From: Asaia bogorensis_B
GTDB lineage: Bacteria > Pseudomonadota > Alphaproteobacteria > Acetobacterales > Acetobacteraceae
Reading direction: 5' to 3' (one strand)
Length of the DNA: 64,000 nt
Assembly: GCF_900465315.1 (NCBI RefSeq)
Contig: NZ_UBIX01000010.1
Below the pieces are notes generated by a model. The model saw only the letters and a program-made list of their open reading frames with translations, was not told where the DNA came from and ran no database searches. The position numbers were made by a program, and so were the translations under genes. Shown here one piece after another: positions 8,278 to 15,796 of this stretch; within the stretch, counting starts at the first letter, position 1, and the number at the start of each line of letters is the position of its first letter.

Positions 8278-8721
8278 TCAACGGGACGCAATTTTCTTTC
8301 CGATGGCTTCGCATCCAAGGCGGTGCCATCTTTTGGCGGTGGGCTCGGCAACACCCAGTTTTCCAGCAATCTTCTCCCATCCCCAACGGTTGCGGCCGGA
8401 TATGGGATGAACGATCAACCTCATATTGATGACCCGGCGCAGCCTGATCTGCGAGGCATCGATAAGGGAAAGCCAGCCTAACGCGATATCCATGCGCCTG
8501 ATCTGCCCGGCAGTCGGTGGTGGCATGAAGGCTTCCATCTCGCGAAACCAGTCCAGATCCTCCGGGTCGAACACGACGTCGGGCCATTTGACGCAATGCG
8601 TGCTTGGCCTGATGCCCGTGGCGGGAAGGGCTGCGAGCGTGTCCGCTGCCTCGGCAAGCCACTCCGCAACCTGATCGGCAATATCGCGGGAGTGATCGAA
8701 AAGGACGTAATCAGGGGTCAT
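8278..8721 (-). CDS. DUF6362-like phage protein with helix-turn-helix
   Basis: 147 aa. The N-terminus (DQVAEWLAEAADTLAALP), the middle (DPEDLDWFREMEAFMPPPTA) and the C-terminal helix-turn-helix WGWEKIAGKLGVAEPTAKRW match a family found beside phage terminase or replication genes in Alphaproteobacteria (DUF6362). The C-terminal motif suggests DNA binding, perhaps a late regulator or packaging accessory factor. The role is inferred from position. It is the first gene after the iteron array, so it could also be the array-binding protein. Confidence 0.65.
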   Translation of the reverse strand: MTPDYVLFDHSRDIADQVAEWLAEAADTLAALPATGIRPSTHCVKWPDVVFDPEDLDWFREMEAFMPPPTAGQIRRMDIALGWLSLIDASQIRLRRVINMRLIVHPISGRNRWGWEKIAGKLGVAEPTAKRWHRLGCEAIGKKIASR

Positions 8722-8758
8722 GTCAGGCCTCGGGTAATAAAATTACAAAAAGAGGACT

Positions 8759-9001
8759 GGCTACGTTTTGCTACTTACTTGGCTACGTTCTTTATATAGA
8801 TATATCAATAACTTATAATAAAGGTAGCCAAGGTAGCCAAGGTAGCCAAGGTAGCCAACGTAGCCACTATTCAGGGCAGCAAAGAGCGCATTTCGGCCGT
8901 TGGGAGAGTGACCCTATACGAACGAAAATGGTGGCTACGTTGGCTACCTTGGCTACGTTACTGTTATCATAGTAAGTTTTTGGCTACCTTCGGGCTACGT
9001 T
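8759..9001. repeat. 9-bp iteron array GGCTAC(G/C)TT in both orientations, candidate phage origin
   Basis: Five contiguous copies of the 9-mer read AAGGTAGCC x4 plus AACGTAGCC at 8821-8865. Seven copies lie in the opposite orientation (GGCTACGTT or GGCTACCTT) at 8759, 8781, 8933, 8942, 8951, 8982 and 8993. An AT-rich segment (about 8787-8820) directly adjoins the central block. The array fills the gap between the primase-helicase gene and the DUF6362-like gene, where nothing is coded. The layout resembles iteron-type replication origins; origin function is inferred. Confidence 0.85.
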
Positions 9002-9023
9002 TGAAAGCCGCAAGATCAATGAC

Positions 9024-10874
9024 TTATGCATATTCATCAACCCCAAAGCCGAGTTCGACCGCCGTTACCCATATGCAGCGGGCGGGGGTCATCGAGCCGA
9101 TCTTGACCTTGCGCTTGGGACTGCGCGCCGACTCAAGCCGCCGCAATTCGTACAGCCAGCGTTGCCCGGCAAAGGGCGTATCGTCGAAAAGCCTGGTCAG
9201 CATGGCGTTACTCTGCGCAAACCAGAGCCCTGCGCCCTCGGCTTCGCGGGGCGGCGGGGAGCCGCTGCGCGCCTTGGGCGCATCGGCGCGGATAACCCGA
9301 ATGCCGTATTGCCCGAGCACTTCATCGGCAACAGAGCGCGAGAACGGATCGAGATCCGGCCTGTCTCCGCTGTCGTTTTCAAGAAGGCGCTCGATAAGGT
9401 CAGCTATAGATTTCCTTTCGGTCGATCTCTGCACCATGACAAGCTGCGTCAACAGGTGATTGATCATGCGGGTCGGTGCATCTTGCGTCGTAACGTCCTC
9501 GGCGTCACGTACAAATTCTGATAAAGCGCCAATTCCTATTTGCGCGCCTCGTTCGTCAGGGATTGTATCCTCTGTCATGACCCACCACCCGGCAAGAATA
9601 GTGCCGAGCTGGTCCATTTCACGGGGCTGACAGCCGCTTTCGAGAAGCGCCGCCCGGAAGATTGCCAGCGCGGCGCGGTGGCGCTCCCATCCGGCAAGGG
9701 CTCGACCCCAAAGCGCCGCCCCGTGTTCGCGTGCCCAGGTGGCGAGGTCGCGATGCTCGGTCGAATGGTCGGCCCCTTCCTCGGCCTTGGCCAGGTCGAT
9801 GATCGTGAAACGGCCAAGATGCTGTGCCTGCATGTCTGGCGGGTTGATCGAGGCCATGATGATCGAGCCGACAACCTCGATACTCCGGGCCACGCCATCC
9901 TTGCCGCCGCGCACGCCTTTCGTGCCCTCGCCGCCTGTTGATGAGAGCACAAGATCGAGCAACGCACGCGCACCGCGCTGATCCTCGCGATCGGACGCCT
10001 CATCAATGAACGCAGGCATGGCACGCCCGTCGAGCCTCTGCTCTAGCCCGGCTTTCGATGTGTCGTTCACGAACACATGTAGGGGCGACGCCGCCTGCAA
10101 CACGCGCAGCAGCGACGATTTGCCCGACCCGGCCCCGCCGATCAGAAACCCGGCAGGCCGCCACGGGATGGATGCCCCGTAATAGGCGCAGGCCAGCAAC
10201 CCGAGCACCGCAATCTCGCCGCCCGGCGTGCGAAAATTCCAGAGCCTGCGGATCTGCTCAAGCAGATAGCGCCCTTCCTCCGGGCCGCAAGGGCGTGCAG
10301 GCCGGGGCGACGGGGGCGCGGCGGCCCATACCTGATTTCCGGTGCGTGTACCCGCTTTTTCCAGCCGGTCGCCTATCATCACGGTGTCGCCGCAATGGAC
10401 CACCGGGAAACCGTTTTCGGCGGGCCAGACGCCCGGTTTGCGGATCATGGTATGTGACCCGAAAAGACCGGCCTCGGCGTATTCAGCCTGTAAGAAGCTG
10501 GCCACCGAATTGATGCGGAAATCCACCACCTTTTCCTCGGTGACTTCCTGCCCGTCCTGATCCTTGCTCTTGCACTGTGCTTTCTTCGGAAAATTGGCCC
10601 GCAGCCACCCATCATTCCCGGCAAACAGGCCAAGCAGATCATGGCGCGAGCCGACCTGCCTTGCGGTCAGCACACGCAGCTGGCCCACGCGGTCGAGAAA
10701 GAAATAGGAGCCATCAAGATGGCCCAGCGCCGTAACGGGACAAGGCTCGTTTTCTTCTGGCGCGGCTGGCGGCTCGCCGCCGCCCTTGCGCTCGCCATCC
10801 TGGCGGCCCCCGTCGATGACCTGGAACGCCCGATCGGCGCGCAGCACCGCATCGCGGATATCATTGGATTGCAT
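9024..10874 (-). CDS. phage primase-helicase-like P-loop ATPase
   Basis: 616 aa from ATG 10874 (MQSNDIRDAVLRADRAFQ). The frame is open to 10994, but this start overlaps the stop of the Toprim gene by 14 bases and gives the natural N-terminus. It has Walker A GGAGSGKSS (about 246-254), Walker B AFIDEA (about 287-292) and a sensor region VGSIIMASINPPDMQAQHLG. This pattern fits DUF927/D5-like replicative helicases of phages and plasmids. With the Toprim protein upstream it would make a split primase plus helicase pair. The iteron array lies immediately after its stop codon. Confidence 0.8.
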   Translation of the reverse strand: MQSNDIRDAVLRADRAFQVIDGGRQDGERKGGGEPPAAPEENEPCPVTALGHLDGSYFFLDRVGQLRVLTARQVGSRHDLLGLFAGNDGWLRANFPKKAQCKSKDQDGQEVTEEKVVDFRINSVASFLQAEYAEAGLFGSHTMIRKPGVWPAENGFPVVHCGDTVMIGDRLEKAGTRTGNQVWAAAPPSPRPARPCGPEEGRYLLEQIRRLWNFRTPGGEIAVLGLLACAYYGASIPWRPAGFLIGGAGSGKSSLLRVLQAASPLHVFVNDTSKAGLEQRLDGRAMPAFIDEASDREDQRGARALLDLVLSSTGGEGTKGVRGGKDGVARSIEVVGSIIMASINPPDMQAQHLGRFTIIDLAKAEEGADHSTEHRDLATWAREHGAALWGRALAGWERHRAALAIFRAALLESGCQPREMDQLGTILAGWWVMTEDTIPDERGAQIGIGALSEFVRDAEDVTTQDAPTRMINHLLTQLVMVQRSTERKSIADLIERLLENDSGDRPDLDPFSRSVADEVLGQYGIRVIRADAPKARSGSPPPREAEGAGLWFAQSNAMLTRLFDDTPFAGQRWLYELRRLESARSPKRKVKIGSMTPARCIWVTAVELGFGVDEYA

Positions 10875-11886
10875 CGTTGAAATCCTTCCCGCGAGGGGGT
10901 TTTGCGACCCGCACCTCGCGACCTTTGGAAAGGTGAAAGTCGATCGCCCGATCGAGGCCGCGCTTCGCGGCTTCGTGTTCATCCCGATCGGCAAGAAGCG
11001 TGACCTTGCGCACCTGGTCCGGCAGCCAGATGGCCGCCATGTTGCTCAGGCTACCGGCTGCAAGGACGCGAAATTCAGGGCAGCACACGGCCACCGAAAG
11101 ACAGGTCTCGATGCCTTCGCCGATCAGCACGGTTTCATCCGGGCTGGCCTTGGCCAGCGTCTCGCCGGTATCGCCCTTGCGCAGACGAATGGCAGCGCCC
11201 GCATAGGCCCCGCGAATTTTCTTGGCGACATCAAGCCGCGCCTTGACCCATCGGCCCTCGCTATCCTGGGCAAGCCATGTCTGATGCGTGGCGACATGCG
11301 CGCCCGTGGCATCGGTGAAGGCGGCCAGCATGGCGGGCAGCTTGCGCTGCACCTCATTGCAGTAATGGGCGGGGGCAAAGCGTATCGAGCGCGTGAAACG
11401 CCCGAGCGGAGCCACGTCGATGCCGCGATTGCGGATATAGGCGAGCACCGGCGAACCCTCGGTGACGGGCTCGGCATTAAGCCACATGGCGAGCGCCTTT
11501 TTGCGCCCGTCCTGCTCGTCCTTTACCGCGTCACGCTGGATCTTTTCGGCCGCCAGATGCGCCTGGCGAATAGCGACGGGGCCGAGATCGCCCAGCCCGA
11601 GCCAGCCATGCGCCCAGCGACATGCCTCTTTCGTACTCCCGCCCGTCAGGCACGCAGCCACCAGATCGAGCGCGTCGCCAAACTCACCCGATCGGTGATC
11701 GACCCAACCGCCCGGATTTTTGCCGGTCAGATGCACGGTAAACGCGGTGCCCTTGCCACCCGATAGGGAGTCGCATCGCCAGTCTGCGCCCATGCGCTGC
11801 CCGAATGGCAGCAGTTCGCGCACCAGTTGGTCGATACGCTGGGTCAAAAGGGTTGAGAGTTCGGCCGCGCCGATCTGGCTATCCAT
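10861..11886 (-). CDS. Toprim-domain phage primase
   Basis: 341 aa from ATG 11886 (MDSQIGAAELSTLLTQRIDQ). The longer frame to 12027 overlaps the upstream HTH gene. The N-terminal region (GWVDHRSGEFGDALDLVAAC) resembles the CHC2-type primase domain without its cysteines. The C-terminal Toprim fold shows the catalytic Glu in VLIGEGIETCLS and the metal-binding TLLADRDEHEA. It is expected to make primers for phage replication with the helicase-like protein downstream. Confidence 0.85.
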   Translation of the reverse strand: MDSQIGAAELSTLLTQRIDQLVRELLPFGQRMGADWRCDSLSGGKGTAFTVHLTGKNPGGWVDHRSGEFGDALDLVAACLTGGSTKEACRWAHGWLGLGDLGPVAIRQAHLAAEKIQRDAVKDEQDGRKKALAMWLNAEPVTEGSPVLAYIRNRGIDVAPLGRFTRSIRFAPAHYCNEVQRKLPAMLAAFTDATGAHVATHQTWLAQDSEGRWVKARLDVAKKIRGAYAGAAIRLRKGDTGETLAKASPDETVLIGEGIETCLSVAVCCPEFRVLAAGSLSNMAAIWLPDQVRKVTLLADRDEHEAAKRGLDRAIDFHLSKGREVRVAKPPRGKDFNDAIQ

Positions 11887-11887
11887 C

Positions 11888-12058
11888 TTACGCCACCCTT
11901 TTTGCTGGCGGCGGGGCAGCAAGGCGGCGGAACGCATAGCGCACCGTCCGTTCCGATATGCCCAGGGCGCGGGCAATACGCGGCGCGCTGGCACCGCCTT
12001 TGCGCAGGGCGAAGATAGCGGGGTCAATGCGGCCCCGGTCGAGCGCGGGCCGGGCCAT
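11888..12058 (-). CDS. small helix-turn-helix protein
   Basis: 56 aa from ATG 12058 (MARPALDRGRIDPAIFALRK), too short for many gene finders. The start overlaps the stop of the upstream gene (TGATG). The core SAPRIARALGISERTVRYAF is a clear helix-turn-helix of the resolvase/MerR kind. It ends one base before the primase start. It is probably a phage DNA-binding or replication accessory protein; no specific function can be named. Confidence 0.7.
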   Translation of the reverse strand: MARPALDRGRIDPAIFALRKGGASAPRIARALGISERTVRYAFRRLAAPPPAKRVA

Positions 12059-12387
12059 CAGAAACGCTCCCGGCAAGGCTTGCACAGGCGCAGCCAGCGC
12101 CCATCGGCCACAAACGGCGCACGGCAGCAAAGGCACTGGCGACGCACCCGCTCGACCGCGTGTTTCCTGGGCGATGGTACGATTTTATTTGAGGGCAGCC
12201 GGTTGCCAAAGGCAGCATTAAACCGCCTGAAATGGCAAGCCGGGACGGTCTCCCAGCCCTTGACCGTTTGCAATTTGAGGGCGAGGGCCTCGGCGATCTT
12301 TTCCGCCCCGCCACGCTGCGCCCTCATACGGCGCATTAACAGACTTGCCGATTCAATTTCGCTCTGCACAACGATTTGCCGGGGCAT
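12058..12387 (-). CDS. small phage protein with a CxxC zinc-ribbon-like C-terminus
   Basis: 109 aa with ribosome site GGAGGG 7 nt upstream of ATG 12387. The C-terminal third has two CxxC pairs (CLCC and LCKPC), suggesting a small zinc ribbon. The N-terminal half (GGAEKIAEALALKLQTVKGW) looks like a helix-turn-helix. It may therefore be a DNA-binding early protein. It lies in the early operon between the CII-like and HTH genes. The family was not recognised. Confidence 0.55.
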   Translation of the reverse strand: MPRQIVVQSEIESASLLMRRMRAQRGGAEKIAEALALKLQTVKGWETVPACHFRRFNAAFGNRLPSNKIVPSPRKHAVERVRRQCLCCRAPFVADGRWLRLCKPCRERF

Positions 12388-12390
12388 GGC

Positions 12391-12858
12391 TTAACCCTCC
12401 CGGCCTGCGCCGAACGCGAGCGCCTGCATTTTTTGGAGGGCGTCGGTCGATATGCGGATCAGATGTGACAGGCGCAGCGACAAGTCTTGCGCCTCGGGGC
12501 GGTCTATTTCGCCATCAGCCAGAGCCCGCAAGGCTGCGGTCAGCGTTCCGCTGGCCGAGGCCGCGACATCCCCCATCGCCGTCGCCGCGCATCCTTCGCC
12601 GAAGGTTAGCGGCAGCAGCGCGTAGCCCTCGATTGCCGCCATAGAGGCAAGAATAAGCGGTTCCTGCGCGTACAGATCGAGCGCGACCGCGACATCGACG
12701 GGAGCGACATGAGACGAGTTGCGGTTCTGATATTCGGAAATCTGCGTTTTGCCGACGCGCGTGCATGAGGCCGCCGCCTCGACGCCACCCAGGTGACGAA
12801 TAGCGGCCTGGGTTGCGGTTTTAAGGCAGGCAACCTGAGAGGCGTGCATTTCAGCCAT
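12391..12858 (-). CDS. CII-like phage regulatory protein
   Basis: 155 aa from ATG 12858, 9 nt after GGAGG; a GTG at 12867 and an ATG at 12849 are alternatives. The N-terminal part (TATQAAIRHLGGVEAAASCT followed by RVGKTQISEYQN) is a helix-turn-helix matching phage CII/regulatory families of Proteobacteria. The C-terminal half is helical. In the early operon it would tune the lysis-lysogeny choice or early transcription. The functional call is by family resemblance. Confidence 0.6.
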   Translation of the reverse strand: MAEMHASQVACLKTATQAAIRHLGGVEAAASCTRVGKTQISEYQNRNSSHVAPVDVAVALDLYAQEPLILASMAAIEGYALLPLTFGEGCAATAMGDVAASASGTLTAALRALADGEIDRPEAQDLSLRLSHLIRISTDALQKMQALAFGAGREG

Positions 12859-13008
12859 TGGCTGCACCCTCCGTCATAAAGAGCGCGGGCGCGTTGTGTG
12901 GTGTTTTGGGGAGCATCTGCGGGTGTCTCTCTGTGTCAGGGACGCGAGAAATCTTGTGTTTTGGTGATTTAGCGGAACGTTTCCGCAAGCGCGCTAGCGG
13001 CCCAGCTG

Positions 13009-13266
13009 CTAATCAGACGGCGGCGGGGAATGCTTGCGAGGCTCTGCACGCCGCTCGGTCGGGTTTGCCTGCAAGCCTTCGAGCGTTTCGAGCGTGACAG
13101 CGACACCCTTCACTGCGCCCAGCCTCATCAGCTGGGGCCATAGGCGCGCAGGAATCATTCGTCCGGGACGTGTCCAGTTGTGGACACGTTTCCAGTTCAA
13201 TTCGAGGTTTTCGGCCACCGATTGCACGCCACCCAGGCGGTCAATCAGACATCGGGAGTTATTCAT
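13009..13266 (-). CDS. Cro-like repressor
   Basis: 85 aa from ATG 13266 (MNNSRCLIDRLGGVQSVAEN). The pattern IDRLGGVQSVAENLELNWKR, then VHNWTRPGRMIPARLWPQL and a final GVAVTLETLEGLQ, is typical of the small Cro/YdaS-like single-HTH proteins that open early phage operons. It is transcribed away from the CI-like gene, and a 19-bp palindromic operator lies 11 nt upstream of its start (13277-13295). It is probably the first gene of the early minus-strand operon. Confidence 0.72.
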   Translation of the reverse strand: MNNSRCLIDRLGGVQSVAENLELNWKRVHNWTRPGRMIPARLWPQLMRLGAVKGVAVTLETLEGLQANPTERRAEPRKHSPPPSD

Positions 13267-13276
13267 GGGGGCTTTA

Positions 13277-13295
13277 TATCGTCGTAACGACGATA
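13277..13295. promoter_or_regulatory. lysogeny operator O1
   Basis: Perfect 19-bp palindrome TATCGTCGTAACGACGATA centred at 13286, between the cro-like and cI-like starts. The same palindrome recurs at 13925 and, with two changes at one end, at 13957. A partial copy (GCGTCGTATG) lies about 9 nt to the right. It is probably the binding site of the CI and/or Cro proteins. Confidence 0.8.
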
Positions 13296-13351
13296 AATGC
13301 AAGCGTCGTATGCTTTATGGCCTGCTTTGTACGCATCGCCATAATAACGCT

Positions 13352-13705
13352 ATGGCACACGTAAAAGCACCCAAATCGACCGAACTAAAGGACGCAGTTC
13401 GCGAGAGGCTTGTTGCCGCTATCGGTGCTTATGGGATCTCCCAGGCCGATCTGGCGCGCAAACTCAATGTTTCATCCCAACAAGTAAACGGTTACGTGAA
13501 GGGGAAAAATTACCCCGACGAGTTTTTTATCGTTCGGTTCTGCGATTTAACCGGTTGCACCCTCGACTGGCTTTATCGGGGCTTGATGTCGTCGGCGATG
13601 CCTGTGGAACTTGCTGTCCATATAGCACTCGAAAATCCCACTCTGATGCAGCGGGATAGTCAGGGGCAGGCGCAGACTTCTGACCTAGTTTCGGTGGGAC
13701 TTTGA
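13352..13705 (+). CDS. CI-like phage repressor (XRE family)
   Basis: 117 aa from ATG 13352. The XRE-type helix-turn-helix is AAIGAYGISQADLARKLNV followed by SSQQVNGYVKGKNYPDEFF. After it comes a short tail with TGCTLDWLYRGL, a usual end of this domain. There is no LexA-like S24 peptidase domain with Ser/Lys pair, so RecA-stimulated self-cleavage is not expected. It is divergent from cro and flanked on both sides by copies of a 19-bp palindrome, so it probably represses both the early operon and the int operon. Confidence 0.82.
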   Translation: MAHVKAPKSTELKDAVRERLVAAIGAYGISQADLARKLNVSSQQVNGYVKGKNYPDEFFIVRFCDLTGCTLDWLYRGLMSSAMPVELAVHIALENPTLMQRDSQGQAQTSDLVSVGL

Positions 13706-13784
13706 CCCCGCGCATTTTGAGACCCTCTTATTCTTCGTTAATATTACATAAATAGTCACATACTCAACGCGCCTTCACAATACT

Positions 13785-13799
13785 TTACTCAATGAGTAA
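13785..13799. promoter_or_regulatory. 15-bp palindrome TTACTCAATGAGTAA
   Basis: A perfect dyad in the 303-bp gap between the CI-like gene and the int operon, in an AT-rich segment and unlike the 19-bp operators. It could bind a different regulator, such as the CII-like or Cro-like protein. The rest of the gap (13706-14008) holds no gene. Confidence 0.45.
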
Positions 13800-13924
13800 T
13801 TGCGTCACAGAAATGTTTTGTATGCAAAAGCGCCCGGCGTCTGCGGCATAGGATCGTGGGTTGCGTTTCCCTCTTGCGCAGCATTCCTGTCACCCTGAAC
13901 CTGGAGCCAAATTCACGGTTCACG

Positions 13925-13943
13925 TATCGTCGTTACGACGATA
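13925..13943. promoter_or_regulatory. lysogeny operator O2
   Basis: TATCGTCGTTACGACGATA, identical to O1 except for the central base, which is the other orientation of an odd-length palindrome. It lies 66 nt before the first gene of the plus-strand operon (14009). Confidence 0.8.
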
Positions 13944-13956
13944 ATTTATCTTGCGC

Positions 13957-13975
13957 AGTCGTCGTAACGACGATA
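13957..13975. promoter_or_regulatory. lysogeny operator O3
   Basis: AGTCGTCGTAACGACGATA, which differs from O1 only in the two leftmost bases. Its centre is 32 bp from that of O2, so two repressor dimers could bind the same face of DNA. It probably controls the operon that ends in the integrase gene. Confidence 0.78.
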
Positions 13976-14008
13976 CTTAGAACCTCAAACACCGCAAGGA
14001 TCAGCAAA

Positions 14009-14263
14009 ATGACAACGAATAACCGCCGCTCCATTCAAGCCGAGGCTCTCTCAGCTGCAAAATCGCAGGTCGGCGACGTGACGAGCTTCTATCAGCTCAC
14101 CACTCAGGAACGCCTCGACCTTATCGCCACCCTCGCGGCCCAGTTCGTCGTCGATCAGGTCGATCGCACCCCCGGCTGGGAAAGCCGGGCAGTGTGCGCC
14201 CTCCTCGCCCTGCAAAACTCTGCCTCTGAGCAGATCCAGCGGCTGATCAAAGACGCCGGTTAA
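14009..14263 (+). CDS. hypothetical phage protein, first gene of int operon
   Basis: 84 aa from ATG 14009, directly downstream of operators O2 and O3. It is helical and rich in A, Q and E (RRSIQAEALSAAKSQVGDVT, TTQERLDLIATLAAQFVVDQ). I do not recognise a family. Codon use matches its neighbours and the frame is clean, so it is likely real. The placement suggests an early or lysogeny-related accessory product. Confidence 0.6.
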   Translation: MTTNNRRSIQAEALSAAKSQVGDVTSFYQLTTQERLDLIATLAAQFVVDQVDRTPGWESRAVCALLALQNSASEQIQRLIKDAG

Positions 14264-14375
14264 TCGGGGGCGAACCTGAACCGGGGCCATTCCAAAGGCC
14301 CCGGCAGTGCCCTGATTCGCCCCTACTTGCCTTGCCTTGTGTCCTGAAAGAGCCCCAACGAAGAAGGCCTAAAAT

Positions 14376-14830
14376 ATGACACTTCCCACCCGCCAGCTTG
14401 CCGCCATGACCGAGCGGGCCTTCTGGATCTCCCTGGCCGCGATACCTGAAGCCGACCAGCTGCACGCCCTCGATCTGTTCCGCCGCTGGCGCTATGCCGC
14501 CACCCGCGCCGCCGATGGCCGCCCCTTGCAGTGCGCCGCTCCGTGGAAGCGCACCGCCGCCGCGCTCGCAGCCGAATTGCAAGGGCATCTTGCCCGCCAC
14601 GCTCACGCCCTTACGCCGCCGCCTCGGCCGAGATCGCCGCCACCTGTGAACGGCTCGGCCTGACCGAGGGCGAAAGCCTCGACCTTCTTTCCGCCCTGTG
14701 CGCAAGCGCGGCTTATGCCGTGGCGCAAACCCAGGGCGGCGGCATAGGTCACGGGCTCATGCACCTGAACGCCGTTGCGAACTGCGCCGCGCAGCGCCTT
14801 CACGCCATGCAACAAGAGGCGGCGTCATGA
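14376..14830 (+). pseudogene. phage hypothetical gene, probably frameshifted
   Basis: The frame from ATG 14376 (MTLPTRQLAAMTERAFWISL) reads naturally for about 75 codons, then becomes proline-rich and stops at 14663. From about 14605 the -1 frame carries a natural-looking continuation (YAAASAEIAATCERLGLTEG, then ESLDLLSALCASAAYAVAQ) to a stop at 14830, which overlaps the next gene's ATG as ATGA. A single base lost near 14600-14615 would explain both halves. The alternative is two separate short genes. No family recognised. Confidence 0.5.
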
Positions 14831-15045
14831 CGGATCAGCCCTTTACCATCCGCAATACGAAAGGCCGGTCAATCAAGCGTTTTCCGACCTATCGCAAGGC
14901 CGAGAGCGCCGCCGTCGCTCGATGCCGCGTCAAGGCTCATTCAGTGCCGATCTATCGCCTGCGCACCCATCTGGCGACAGTGACACCCGGCGCGAATGCC
15001 CGGCCCGTGATCGACCTGACCCTGAAAGGGAGCCTGATCGTATGA
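14827..15045 (+). CDS. hypothetical phage protein
   Basis: 72 aa from ATG 14827, overlapping the preceding stop (ATGA) and overlapping the next gene's ATG at its own stop, so tightly packed in the int operon. It is small and basic (IRNTKGRSIKRFPTYRKAES). No family recognised. Confidence 0.55.
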   Translation: MTDQPFTIRNTKGRSIKRFPTYRKAESAAVARCRVKAHSVPIYRLRTHLATVTPGANARPVIDLTLKGSLIV

Positions 15046-15542
15046 TGCGCCCTAACGCTGCCCCGCGCTCAGAGCGAGCCTATGCCATGCGCGAAATCCG
15101 CTATCGTGAAAACCAGCGCGCTATAGAGTTGCCCGCGATCACCGCACGAGCGCCGGTGCCCGATCGTCTCGACCCGCGCCTTTTGACGCTGCTGCCACAC
15201 CGCCCGAAACTCTGGCGCGAATTTGTGGAAGGCATACCAGCCGAACTGGTCGAATTTTGGATTGCCCGCGAGCCCCGGCATTGCCTCCTGGCCGAGTTTG
15301 CCTCGACTTCCGGCCAGTGGCGCTGCCTCTGGCACTCTGGCGATATCGAGGCCTACCCCCAGCAAGGTATCCGTCACCGCGTGCTGCTTGTGAATCGCGA
15401 AGAAGCAGACCGGATCAAAGCCGCGCACCCGCTGGTCGATATCAGCCTGAGCGATCAAACCACGCGCCTGCGCTTTCGCAGGACGGGGGAGGGCGACGCC
15501 TCTCGCTTGATCCACCCATGCGCCCGTTCGGGGAGGATATGA
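15042..15542 (+). CDS. hypothetical phage protein
   Basis: 166 aa from ATG 15042 (MMRPNAAPRSERAYAMREIR). It contains an aromatic/charged middle (LLPHRPKLWREFVEGIPAEL) and GQWRCLWHSGDIEAYPQQG. It is translationally coupled to the gene before it and ends 2 nt before the excisionase start. No family recognised. It may belong to the operon-specific accessory genes that vary between related prophages. Confidence 0.55.
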   Translation: MMRPNAAPRSERAYAMREIRYRENQRAIELPAITARAPVPDRLDPRLLTLLPHRPKLWREFVEGIPAELVEFWIAREPRHCLLAEFASTSGQWRCLWHSGDIEAYPQQGIRHRVLLVNREEADRIKAAHPLVDISLSDQTTRLRFRRTGEGDASRLIHPCARSGRI

Positions 15543-15544
15543 AT

Positions 15545-15796
15545 ATGACCAGCTCCATCACACCACGCGTTTTGAAGTTGGGTGATGCTTGCCGTTATGT
15601 CGGCTTATCTGAGGGCACTTTCCTCAATAGCGTTGGGCGTGAGGTCCCGCCCTTGCGCATGTCGCCCGGTCGTAAGGGATGGGACAAGCTCGCGCTGGAT
15701 CGCTGGATTGACGCGCAGGGGCAGGGGAATGGCGGCGATCAAGAGCTGGCGGCGAGATCGGCGGATAGCGCGCCGCTGGATTACCTACTGAAATGA
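15545..15796 (+). CDS. AlpA/excisionase-like DNA-binding protein
   Basis: 83 aa. The ATG at 15545 is preferred over 15539 because GGGAGG lies 8 nt upstream. The pattern RVLKLGDACRYVGLSEGTFL, then PGRKGWDKLALDRWIDA, is the winged MerR-like fold of AlpA/Xis proteins. The stop overlaps the integrase start (ATGA). It probably directs excision or regulates int. Confidence 0.75.
   Translation: MTSSITPRVLKLGDACRYVGLSEGTFLNSVGREVPPLRMSPGRKGWDKLALDRWIDAQGQGNGGDQELAARSADSAPLDYLLK

Noticed and set aside
8821..8865. Possible CRISPR array
   Set aside because: The units are 9 bp and contiguous with no spacers, so this is an iteron-type tandem repeat; no cas genes are present.
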